In this document: piece after piece, positions 32,741 to 42,746 of the stretch
How the letters are laid out: each line of letters starts with the position of its first letter
Numbering within the stretch: the stretch's first letter is position 1
From: Trichosporon coremiiforme
Lineage: Eukaryota; Basidiomycota; Tremellomycetes; Trichosporonales; Trichosporonaceae
Length of the DNA stretch: 58,717 nucleotides
NCBI GenBank assembly: GCA_039545355.1
Contig: BCJJ01000058.1
Location: forward strand, 1 to 58,717
Reading direction: 5' to 3'
Position numbers and translations under genes: made by a program
The notes under the pieces: model-generated
Told to the model about the DNA's origin: nothing
Database searches by the model: none
Seen by the model: only the letters and a program-made list of their open reading frames with translations

Positions 32741-34142
32741 CTACATAAGAACAGTCGTCTCAACCATGATACTTGTGACCTGGTAACTGAGACTGTCAGC
32801 AAGGGAGCGGAACGATAATGGCGTATAAGAATACTCACGGGTCGATGTTCGAGGCAGGACGACGGTCCTCAAGATATCCGTAGCCCTGGGCACCGACATC
32901 TGGGGCAAATCAGCACGATATTCACGGAAGCAGATTAGACTCCATTGGGTGGGGGACAACTTAGCCGAAGCCTCATGTGGTCATGTGCACATCTGGAACA
33001 TGGCGTTGCCACGGCACCATGGGAAACAGGTACTCACGACGGGGGATACGGATAGACGCGGCACGGTTGGCGACACCGGCAGAGAAAGAGTGCATGGAGG
33101 CGGTCTCGTGGCGACCAGTGAGACGCATGTCGTTGTCCTCGCCGTAGACGGCGATGTGCTCAAGATGACGCTTCTCAAGCTTCTTGATGGCGTCCTCAAT
33201 GGCGGCGAGACCCTTGCCGGGGGTACGCATGAGCTTGGTGGAGTAGTTGGAGTGGCAACCAGCACCGTTCCAGTCACCCTTGAGGGGCTTGGGGTGGAAG
33301 GAGGGCTTGATGCCCCACTCCTCACCGATGCGGAGGAGGAGGAAACGGGCCATCCAGAGGTGGTCTCCGAGCTCGATGCCCTCGCAGGGACCGACCTGGA
33401 ACTCCCACTGGGAGGGCATGACCTCGGCGTTGATACCAGAGATCTTGACACCAGCGTAGAGACAAGCACGCTGTTACGTAAGCACATAAAGAAAATGATT
33501 CTAGAAGGGATCGACATCCGTTGGCTTACTCACGTAGTGGGCCTCGATGAAATCACGAGCGAAGACACGGCCGGCACCAACACCACAGTAGTAGGGGCCC
33601 TGGGGACCGGGGAAACCGTTCTTGGGCCAGCCGAAGACCTGTCCATCGGCGTCGAAGAGAGTGTACTCCTGCTCAAGACCGAACCAGGGCTCCTCAGCCT
33701 TGGCCGCGTCCATCACCTTCTTGGCGTGAGCACGGTGGTTGGACTTGTTAGGGGTGCCATCGTTGTCGTAACACTCGCAGAGGACGAGGATGTTGTCGCC
33801 GCCACGGAAGGGGTCCTTGAAGATGGAGACAGGGCGGAGGTAGACATCGGAGTTGTCGCCAGGGGCCTGGTTGGTGGACGAGCCGTCAAAGTTCCACTCG
33901 CGGAGGTCGGCAACCGACTTGGGGGGACCGTTCTCGAGGGTCATGGTCTTGCAACGGAGACCACCATCGCCGTCAATCCAGACGTCTGAACGTGGCGTCA
34001 GCCGGTGATGCTATTGGTCGCTCGAGCCGCGTGACTCGGACGGATGAGAATACTCACACTCAGCCTGGACAGCCTTGCCCTGGTCAAGAGCCATGTAAGG
34101 CGCGAGGAGGTCAACGCGCTTGGTGGCGATGAGGTTCGACAT
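32741..34142 (-). CDS. GLN1: Glutamine synthetase (eukaryotic type II)
   Basis: Five coding exons (34142-34058, 33985-33534, 33470-33038, 32899-32839, 32786-32741) encode 358 aa, the usual GSII length. Signature blocks: [32 protein letters not shown] (ATP/glutamate site), RIPR completed across an intron as RIPRHV, and the C-terminal [16 protein letters not shown]. It joins ammonium to glutamate using ATP, in the cytosol as a decamer, and is the main entry of ammonium into glutamine. The last exon adds [14 protein letters not shown] likely 5'-UTR intron and a TATA box lie upstream (listed separately). Confidence 0.97.
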
Positions 34143-34147
34143 GATGT

Positions 34148-34630
34148 CTGTTTAGGGGAGACTGCGTGTTCGAATTGACGAAAGTGGGTGTAAGGTGGCG
34201 ACAGGGACGGCGGTGTTAATGTAGGGGAGTGTGGCGGTACAAAATGAGTCCGAGCAGTGTTTGAGCGTAGTTCGATGCAAGTCGATGCAGTGCAGATGTG
34301 TGCGTGGCAATATCGTGTGGGGGAAGCGGTGGAACGAGAAGCGTGCAGAGGAAGTGGGGTGTGAGGGCGGGTAAGGAGAGAAGAGAGCGGGTGAAGGTTC
34401 AGGACAAGGGAGAGAAGGCACAAAACGCAGAGATATGATATAGCGTTTGGGAGAGATGAGACGACCAAACAGAATGCAGCAAACAGATCGAGTCGTGCAA
34501 CAAGAAGAAACGGCGTGGACGTGTGTGCAGGAAAAAAGCAGAGATCGAGTCGTAAGGCAGAGGAAAATGTGGTAAGCGCGTGCTCTTCGGACAAACACGA
34601 GTGGAGCTGTCTCTTGGCTCACGTACTCAC
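34148..34630 (-). other. Probable 5'-UTR intron of GLN1
   Basis: On the minus strand a strong donor (CTCG then GTGAGTACG) at 34630 and an acceptor (CCTAAACAG) at 34148 frame a 483-nt pyrimidine-rich segment that ends 5 bp before the GLN1 start codon. It lies in no reading frame. The long leader intron contrasts with the 36-140-nt coding introns of the same gene. Confidence 0.55.
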
Positions 34631-34705
34631 GAGGAATACAGAAAAGAGAGAAAGGTTGCTGAACAGCAAAGAAAATAGGCCACTGAAGGTCTAAAGGGTT
34701 AACTG

Positions 34706-34711
34706 TTTATA
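34706..34711 (-). promoter_or_regulatory. TATA box of GLN1
   Basis: TATAAA on the minus strand, 76 bp before the leader-intron donor, so a short non-coding first exon fits between. Just upstream on the gene's sense strand lie CCTCCT-type pyrimidine tracts (34714-34735 and 34752-34805). Confidence 0.55.
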
Positions 34712-34713
34712 AG

Positions 34714-37151
34714 TCGAGGAGGGGAGGAGGAGGTTGGTGTACTTAACGTACGGAAGGAGGAGAGGAGGAGGAGGAGGTTGAAGAAGAAGAAGAGAAAGGA
34801 GGAATGGATAATGAGATAGTCGAGTCGTGACAGAGAGTGCATCCAGGCTGTGCCTGTACGCCAGTGGGCGGCGGCAGGCTGCTGTGTAGCCCCGACAGTA
34901 GGGTAGAGCGACGAGTGTGACTGCTGGGCAGTGCCTGCAGCCGGGCGCTGGGGGTCTGGCGCCTGGCTCCAGAACTTGGCCAGCCGGGCTGGGGCGGGGC
35001 GCCCGGCGCTCAGCTCTTTGCCGTCCGCCGTCTGACCGCAGTGTCCCAGCGCCCAGGCGAGCCGCCGCGAGCCGTCTGAGCCCAGCTTATCGGGTCATAA
35101 GACTCGGCGGTACTATTTCCCTCCATTGCTCAGTGTAAGGTCTGTGTACGATCCGGGAGAATTGCCCATTCGGGAAGGTCTGATGTCGATATCGATCTGG
35201 GGGCACGCCCTCGGGTCTGCTGCCCCGGGCCAATGAGAGGAGCCAGCTTATCAGTAGCTGATTGGCCAAATTTCGCTCGCCCTCACAGTTGACCCGTGCA
35301 GTTCCTACCCTCCCCTCCTCGGGTTTCATGCCTGCCTGCGCATCACCGCTGGACCCCGCTGAACCAGCCTCTCCCAGGGATCGTCCATGAACAGCGCGCC
35401 CTTGTAGTGTACTAACGCCGCACAGTGTGGCAACCTTAGCCGTTTCTAATTGAGGAGCTATTTCGATCGAGTCTTTCATTAGGAACTCAAATTTTGCATT
35501 TCTGCAGTCTGCGGGAGGCTACGACTGCACTTTGCGGCACACTGTTCCGGCCCAGCGGTATCCGGTGTCTGACCTAGAGTGGCCCCGTCTGTTCGCGACT
35601 GACCTCGCCTCGGTGTATGACAGAGGTCGCAATGTCTGGGTGCGCGACTTTGCCCCGCGCTCCCCCATGCCGCCGGCTAGCGAGCTCGAGGCACTGAGAT
35701 CGCTTAAGCTGCTATGATGCACGCCTCGCTAGGCAGCAGGTGCACACGCACACGGCACACTGTTAATCACTGCCACGGCCCCCACGCACGCCGGTTCACC
35801 CAGACCGCCGGCAATGCGTTTAGGCTAGTCACGCGCGGCGTTCCGTTGGGGGAATCTCGGCAACGCAAAGCAAAACCCAACGCGAACCCAAGCACGACAT
35901 TCACTTACCCATGGGTGGTGGTGCTCGCCATCTGGCACCCCGGGTCTGTTCTGAGGCCCGAAGGAACTCGAGGAATGGGAATTGTGTGTGCGTTCGTGCG
36001 TGTGTGTAGTGTGTGCGCTGCGTAATGTCACGGCGACGCACAACCAGAGTGACTCACTCGGGCCATACCGCAGCGCGCGAGCGCCAGCGCTCCTGCCCGT
36101 TGGCTGCAGGTGCCGAAGCGAACGCCGCGCGCTGTCCGTAGTTCTCCACTGCCCTCATAGCCGATCGCACGCGACCCAATGGGAGCGCGCTTCTTTATCA
36201 TCATTATCTTTTGTTGCATGTCACACGCGAAGTACGCGAAGGCCGGAATCGAACTTGGATTTCTCGTGAGGAGGTGCGTTATGCTTTGAGGCGTCGTGCA
36301 GAAGGCAAGCGCGCCGTACGCCGGCGCCCTGGCGGTGAGGCAAGATCCCGAGGGATCGTCGCATCCTCTTACAAATCTTCTCCAACGTCTGCGCTTGGAC
36401 CAGCGCCTTGTTCCCCTCAGACAGCAGACAGCCCCCAAGCCACCTGGCAAGGAAGAGCACCGCCGATCATTCTCCCCAACCACGCGTGTGCGCGCAGCAA
36501 ACGTGTGTTCATGCCCACCTGGCCCTCGAGATAACGGAGTTGCTTCTATTGTCTCACCTCAGCGTCGCTCTTACCGCAGCGTGAGAGACTCGTGTGACCA
36601 AGGCGTACCCCGCATGGTGTCGCGCGACCCCGCTGATACGATCGTTTCGCTTCGATCGCCTCGGAGAAACGGGAGTTACTCGATAACAGTCCGCACAGCA
36701 ATTCTACTCCAGTTGCCTCATGTCGGTGGCGCAAAGGGCCGTCTGCGCCGACTGGCCGACAACAGGGCGCCTCGGCATCGGCTGAACATTTCAGCTTGGT
36801 CTGAGTCTGGGATCCGTGCTTCAGATCGGATTGCTCAGCGTTTGAGAGGGTGAGGGGCACCGCTCTGACGATTCCTCTTATCAAGCGTAGACCGAGGGGC
36901 GATACCATTCTGCCGCTTGCGAGTCAAGTTCAGAGTCTCGCCGCTGCCTCTGGCCTCGCGCGCAGATGACGGGTACGATGGAGAATCGAGCTGGAGCACA
37001 AAGGGCCAGCGCTTACCTCTGCTCGAGCCACTACATCCTATCCGCCACTCTCCTGGAAGACCTGACTTCGAGACTGAGTTTCATCACGATGGTGCATTCG
37101 ACCTGCTTCAACACTGATAACGTCTTTCAAGATTTACACTACTAATCAAAA
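34714..37151. other. Gene-free stretch of about 2.4 kb (GLN1 upstream, His-rich gene 3' flank)
   Basis: Begins with GGAGGA purine tracts (34714-34735, 34752-34805) close to the GLN1 TATA box. Two GATA-type sites (CTTATC at about 35086 and 35246) lie roughly 0.4-0.5 kb upstream of that box and could mediate nitrogen control. Beyond that I find only incidental open frames without protein-like sequence. A GGAATCGAAC stretch near 36245 does not fold as a tRNA. Confidence 0.5.
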
Positions 37152-38781
37152 TCAAACGGAGAGTTTAACATTGCCGACGGCGGCGCTGACGTGGAAGTCA
37201 GACGTTCCGGGAGGGCCGGGGGGAGGAGGAGGGGGGTGATGGGGAGGGTGGTGAGGGGGATGGTCATGGTGAGGGGGATGGTCGTGGTGAGGGGGGTGGT
37301 GCGGGTGCTTGTCGTGCTGCTTGCCCTTCTTCTCCATGTGACGTTCATCGTGCATCTTGTCCTGAGAGTGCTCAGGAGGAGGAGGGGGAGGAGAGCCGCC
37401 GGGTCGGCGAGGAGGTTTGGGCCACGGCTGGTCCTTGAAGCGGATGAAACCATCGATGAGGCCACCGCTCTCAGTGTGCTTCTCGCGCATAACCTTGATC
37501 TCCTTGTCACCTTCAGCCTTGACCTCGAGACCTCCGACCTTGGCTTCGGCGAAGAAGTGGCCAAAGAAGCTGTCGGGGCCATCGATCTCGACGTTGCCAG
37601 ACGTGGCGTGCGCAGCCACCCTCGCGGGTACATGCTTCGGCTTGTGAACGTGGAGGTTGATATTGCCGGCGATGCTGAGGGCTTCGACGAAAGCGAACTT
37701 GGAGTGCTTAGGGTGCTTGGGGTGTTTAGGATGCTTGTGCTTGTGCTTGTCGGTGTCCAAGCCGAGCCACATGATGAAGCGCTTCCTCAGGCCGCAAGGC
37801 TGTTCGGAGCGCTCTTCGGCCTCTACAGGCTCCTCAGGCTCATCTGGCTTCTTCGGCTCCTTTTCCTTCTTGCGCTTCTCGATAATGTTGATGGTAGCCG
37901 TGATATCACCAGAGAGGGTCTCGAGACGCAAGAGGGAAGTGACGTTGAAGGTGCCCGTGATGTCACCGCTGTTCAGAACGGTGGCACGCTTCGCGACGAC
38001 ATCAGTGAACGCAACATCGCCTTTGGCATCGACGAGAAGGTTCTTGATACGGATGTCAGAAGCGGAAGAGTCGACGGACACCGCGATCTTGTCAGTGGAG
38101 ACAATGTTGAGGACGCGGATCTTCCTCGACGTCTTAGGGAGAGCCAGGCGAACTGTCTCGACAGACTCTGGAACACCAAGAATATTGATGAGGTCACCCT
38201 TCTTGCCAATGAGCTTGTGACTTTCGGTGCTGGCGTTCAGGTTAGTGACGACGGTGGTCTCGACGGTGAGCTTGGGCTCCTTGAGGCTGTCGTCACGGGA
38301 GACGACAACGGCTCCGTTCTCTACATTGGTAAAGTTGAGAGTGAGGGGGCGCTTCTCTACCAGACCGAAAGTGACCGCGGCGACGCTGGTACGGAGGTCA
38401 TCCGACGAGGTGCTGAAGATGGGAGGCGTAGGCTTCTCCATGTAAGACTGTGAGGTCAGTGCACATGTAATGCTATCATACTCGTACCCAAGTCTCCTTC
38501 TCATAGTCCCATGCCTGGGACGAAGGGGTAAGCTTATCCCACTCGCCGCTCCACTTCTGGAGGCCATTGCGATGGTGACGCGAGTGGCAAGCGCGGGCGG
38601 CGGAGAAGATGAAAAATCCCGCAAGACCGCCGAGAAGAAGCTTCTTCTTGGTACTCAGCTGACGGCGCTGAGGGTGTTGGATGACATGTTCGCGGTCCGT
38701 CTGCTTCAGCAGAGGCGCAGTGTCGGCTGGGAGACCAGCCTCAACGTCGAGCTTCTCGTCCGGATAGTGCTCCTGCGACAT
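37152..38781 (-). CDS. Type II membrane-anchored protein with His-rich, probably metal-binding ectodomain
   Basis: Two exons (38781-38488, 38447-37152; 40-nt intron) encode 529 aa. Residues 1-45 are cytosolic and charged, ending STKKK; a single membrane segment spans about 48-63 (LLLGGLAGFFIFSAA). The long C-terminal part has repeated beta-strand-like segments (SGDITGTFNVTSLLRL, SGDITATINI, SGNVEIDGPDS), reminiscent of bacterial-type DUF4097 beta-solenoid adhesins. It contains two histidine-rich zones: HKHKHPKHPKHPKH near residue 340 and an HPPHHDHPPHH repeat tract near 485, followed by poly-Pro and a last strand (SAAVGNVKLSV). The histidine repeats suggest binding of Zn, Cu or Ni, perhaps in the ER lumen or at the cell surface. 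The family is not recognised, and function is inferred from composition only. Confidence 0.8.
37225..37330 (-). repeat. His/Pro/Asp coding repeat
   Basis: Short tandem units (GGGGGATGGTCATGGTGA-like on the plus strand) encode HHDHPP and HHPP repeats near the C-terminus of the membrane-anchored protein. The array is imperfect and prone to length change. Confidence 0.75.
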
Positions 38782-39499
38782 GGTGCTGATGGAGCCCCGA
38801 GTGGGTAAGGAGTGTTGCTGAGGTCTGAGTGGATGCGAACGAGATGTGAGAAGAGAAATGCTGCTAGGCGGTGTGGAACGGAATGCTGAGGACGCTCGCT
38901 CAGCGTTGGTGGAGAGTGGGAGAGAAGGTCACGAGAGGCGCCCAGTTATAGAATTGCTGTCTGGTCGGTCGTCAGGAACAAGACGTCACAGGATCATCCT
39001 CGGAAGCGGCATCTACTGCGCTCAGCACGCGATTTCTACGGCCCACGCCTCCTTGCGCAGTCCACTCTGCAGATAATGGTCCAGACCAGCCTGATACGCT
39101 GCGCGCTGCGAAGAGGCGCAGGAGCATACGAGGATAGATGCGTGAAATCCGCAATGGATAGACTGCGAGAAAAGCGACTGCGCATCTCGCCCGGCCGAAA
39201 TCAATGGACACAGGTGGCGGTAATCTGGTCGCATTCTCGTTCGGAATTCACCGTACCCTTCCGATATGCCAAATCAAAACAATCTCATTTCGACACTGAG
39301 ATCCCTTGCACAAGTCCAGAGGCATCTATTGATCTTACCGCTGCAGCTGTGTGCGTCACACGCCTCCTAGTGTTGACGGAACCGCCGTGGAATCCCGACG
39401 CGTGTCCGAGCAGTTCTCAGTCGGCCCGCAGAAGCGGTGACTCGTCATATACAAATACATTCGTAACATGTAGAAGAGGATGCCCTCTTCGTGAACTCT
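38782..39499. other. Intergenic spacer
   Basis: Upstream flank of the His-rich gene and 3' flank of the NECAP gene. Nothing codable recognised. Confidence 0.6.
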
Positions 39500-40209
39500 C
39501 TAACGCCTGCGGCCGGGAGGAGGAGGGGGAGGAAGGGCGAAGAGACCTCCGCCGCTGCCGCTGCTTCCACTTGACGATGCAGGCGGGGTCGTCTTCTTGC
39601 CTTCACGCCCAGGCAGCTTGATGCTGAAAGTCTGACCCTCCTTCAGCGAGTAGTCCTTGGGAGGTGCAGCTGGCTTCGCAGGCTCGTCGCTCGGTCCAGG
39701 GTCCGGGTTCGAAGCTCGCTTCGCCACGGACTGCAAGGCTACCTGAGGTGTAAGCGTTGTGGCTGTTGCATACCCACCTGGAAGTCAAAGGACTCGCTGC
39801 GCTCAGGGAATCCTACACCAATGTACGCGCGCTTTCCTCCATCACCCTCCACGCGCAACACAAAGTATCGGGACGAGTCGAGGACTGGCTCCACCTGAGT
39901 CCAAGGTGTGGCGTATGTCGCCTGGGCGAAGAGTTCACCGGTGTTGGCGTCCTGCACTGTCAGCACATGAGCAGATCGTCAACCCACCTCGAGCTTAATC
40001 TCGCACTTCGGGCCAATCTCAAGAACGCGCAGACGGCCCTTCCACATGAACGACTCGACGTTCCACTCCGCAGCCTTGTAACCCGAGACTGAGGTGCGAG
40101 GAGGGACCTGGTACACTGCTGTTAGCCAGTTCGGATGCTTATTTGACTCACCCATCACCTCCCTGCACACGAAGAGTACAGACTCAATCTCGTCGGTCAA
40201 GGCGTCCAT
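39500..40209 (-). CDS. NECAP-type adaptin-ear-binding coat-associated protein
   Basis: Four exons (40209-40152, 40118-39988, 39951-39778, 39742-39500) encode 201 aa. The PHear domain fills residues 1-120: IESVLFVCREV, VYQVPPRTSVSGYKAAEW, WKGRLRVLEIGPKCEIKLED, TGELFAQATY, DSSRYFVLRVEG and GVGFPERSESFDFQVALQ. The order and spacing match animal NECAP. The tail is Ser/Gly/Pro-rich and ends in a poly-Pro-GRRR segment. NECAP binds the AP-2 ear and helps control clathrin-coated vesicle formation. The first intron is 33 nt, in frame and stop-free, so a retained form would insert 11 residues; the spliced form fits the family better. It diverges from the amylase gene over 248 bp. Confidence 0.92.
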
Positions 40210-40457
40210 GTTGGTGGTATTTGTTGTTGCAATGCTGGCACCATCGCGACTGACATTCACCGTACACGTCGCGACGACGACCGCCGAGCGAGCCTTGTGG
40301 CCGAGTTACGTAAATAACACGTGTGGAGGTGGAGGTCAGCTCGGCGCGCTCTGAATGCGACAGGAATGGAGCTCTTGGGCCCAAAGTTGTCCTGTGCTCT
40401 ACTCGCCAATGTCTTCCGCTCCAGGTCAACTCATTTCGTGCTCTTAAACCGGCTGTC

Positions 40458-42323
40458 ATGTTGTGGGTAGCCATACTGGGCTTCGGCCTTCTGCCCAGTA
40501 TAGCTGCGTTCACGACTAACCAGCTTCGCGAGCGCTCGATCTACCAAGTCCTCACGGATCGCTTCGCTCGGCACGACGGATATCAGGCGCCTTGCTACAC
40601 GGAACGGAGGGAGTACTGCGGCGGAACTTGGAAGGGCATCGAGCAACAACTTGACTACATCCAAGGCATGGGCTTCGATACGGGTGAGCCCTTCCGAAGT
40701 CGACAGCACTAACGCCACAGTGTGGATCAGCCCTATCGTGGCGAATATCCCGGGTATACCAGGCTCTTCGAGCTACCATGGTGCGTTAGTGGGGATGAAC
40801 GACTGGCTGACGTTCCAGGCTACTGGGCATCCGACATGTTTCGTACGTGACACCAACTTCACCGCTGATGTGTAGAGCTGAACAGTCACTATGGGTCGCG
40901 CCAGGACCTGCTCGATTTGACCAATGCGCTGCACGCCCGTGGCATGTACTTGATGGTCGATGTGGTGAGTCGTACGGTGGTTCACTGCTAACGCCAAGGT
41001 CGCCAATCATCTTGGCGCTGAGCCGAGAGCCTTTTCGCCGGGCAGCTGGTACGGGCCATTCACGTCGGAAGAGCACTTCCACCCTTTTTGCATCCCGGAT
41101 GACTGGGACAACCAGGTACAATCAGAGCAATGTGAGGCGTTTGTTGAGAGCAAGCTGACGCCCAGGTTGGCTCACGGACCACATGGCTGATTTGAATACC
41201 GAACATCCGCAAGTGGTTGGTCTTCTGCATGCGTGGATCAAGCACCTCGTCACGTCCTTCGGAATCGACGCCATCCGTGTAGACACCGTGAAGCACGTGC
41301 GGAAGGAGTTCTGGCCTGGCTTTGTTCAGGCTTCGGGTGTCGCCGCCATGGGAGAAGTACTTCATGGCGATCCGGCTTTCCTCAGGCGGTATCAATTGCA
41401 CGCCATGAACAGTGTCTTGGATTATGCGACTTTCTACCACCTCAGGTAAAGTTTTTCTGCGTATTAGTCGCTGACGATAGACGCGCCTTCCAATCCACCA
41501 CAGCTCGTATCGACGAGCTCACCAGCATGATATCCAGGGTGCACCAGACGATGCCTAACCCGATGATGCTTGGCTCGTTTCTCGAGTAAGTCTATTGCAG
41601 ACCCAGGCTAAACCGCAGCAACCACGATCACCCGCGCCTTGCGTCGTTCGTGAGGGACCCGGCGGTGAGTGCTGGCTGCTTATAGCTTGTCTGACGTACT
41701 AGCTACTGAAGAACGCCGCCGTCTATCCTTTTGTCAACGACGGCTTCCCGATCCTTTTCCAAGGGACAGAGCACTGGCTCACTGGAGGGGCTGACCCTGC
41801 GAACCGCGAGGCGATATGGCTGTCGGGATTCCAACGGAACACGCCGAGCTACACGATGTACGCTCGTCTGAACCACGCAAGGAAGCGTGCGTCAGCGCAT
41901 CCGCCCTTCTTGAACACGCTTCTCAAGTTCATGAAGTTCGACACGCACTCCGTGGCAATCTCTAAAGCGCCCATGTTGTCCGTTCTGACAAACTTCGGTG
42001 CAAGCTCCTCGCCAAGGGCATATTACATCGCAAGATCGGGTTACGCTCCTCTGGTACCCGTCATTGACGTTCTCACAGGTCAGATTTTCGCCACCGATCC
42101 GCACGGAGGTTTGTCAGTAGTCGTCTTGTCCGGGGAGCCTCGCGTGTTCCTACCGCTGTCGATATGGGAGGGCAAGAACAGTGCTTGGCAGGCCGTGCAG
42201 AATGCCAAGGGTGTCACCCAGTCGTCGCCGTCTCGGCAACACTCTGTCCCTCACCAGCCCGAATCTCACAGCAAGAGCTCGAGTTTCGGATCAATGTTTG
42301 GCTGGTTACGAGGCTCAAAGTAG
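40458..42323 (+). CDS. Secreted GH13 alpha-amylase
   Basis: Nine exons (40458-40683, 40721-40780, 40819-40842, 40876-40964, 40999-41131, 41166-41445, 41481-41585, 41619-41664, 41703-42323) encode 527 aa. A signal peptide ([18 protein letters not shown]) precedes the catalytic barrel. Catalytic residues are visible: the nucleophile Asp in [12 protein letters not shown], the acid/base Glu in [11 protein letters not shown] and the stabilising Asp in SFLDNHDHPR. Conserved Cys and Asn sites sit in [14 protein letters not shown]. Exon 3 is just 24 nt. In the usual GQEQHYSGG region it reads GTEHWLTGG, a divergent acceptor-side sequence. The C-domain ends in a Ser/His-rich tail. It cleaves alpha-1,4-glucans outside the cell. 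All splices preserve frame. Confidence 0.93.
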
Positions 42324-42746
42324 ACATTGTATGCCTTGTGAGCGCTATAGATGACTGTTGTACTTTTCTTCAATGTACTTTCTTGCTTCATCCTGGGCGT
42401 TAGCAGTGCACAGGCTAACGCGCACCGATCGGCATCTCGGCAATCAAGGGGCGGGCTGATTTTTGAGTGGCAAAGTTTGTTTACGTTTGAGACGCGTGGC
42501 TCAAATTTACCTCCGTCCGAGCGCCGCCTCCAAAGGCCACGCTCCTGAGCCGCTAATGTTAACGCGATACGCGCCGCCCATTACCTCCAAACTCACTTCT
42601 CCCCACCCGATTGCGGTCTGAGGTAGCGACATACGTGCTGAACGCACTTTGGTCTTCTTACCCACCACCTCCCTCAATATCTGCTCCAACTTCGATGCCA
42701 TTGTGAACGCGACGCAACAGAAGCCAAAACCCACGACACAGCCTCC
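42324..42746. other. Intergenic spacer
   Basis: Tandem gap upstream of the SNF2/RING gene. A short minus-strand frame from an ATG at 42701 (MASKLEQILREVVGKK) exists but is too short and unsupported to call. Confidence 0.55.

Noticed and set aside
36200..36330. Possible tRNA (CCGGAATCGAACTTGG)
   Set aside because: Only the loop resembles a tRNA; T-stem and acceptor stem fail to pair.
36296..36853. 185-codon plus-strand open frame
   Set aside because: Arg/Ser-rich as expected from GC-rich non-coding sequence; no motif.
42507..42734. Small minus-strand gene (MASKLEQILREVVGKK)
   Set aside because: No splice support, no family, and its start lies 46 bp from the start of the opposing SNF2 gene.
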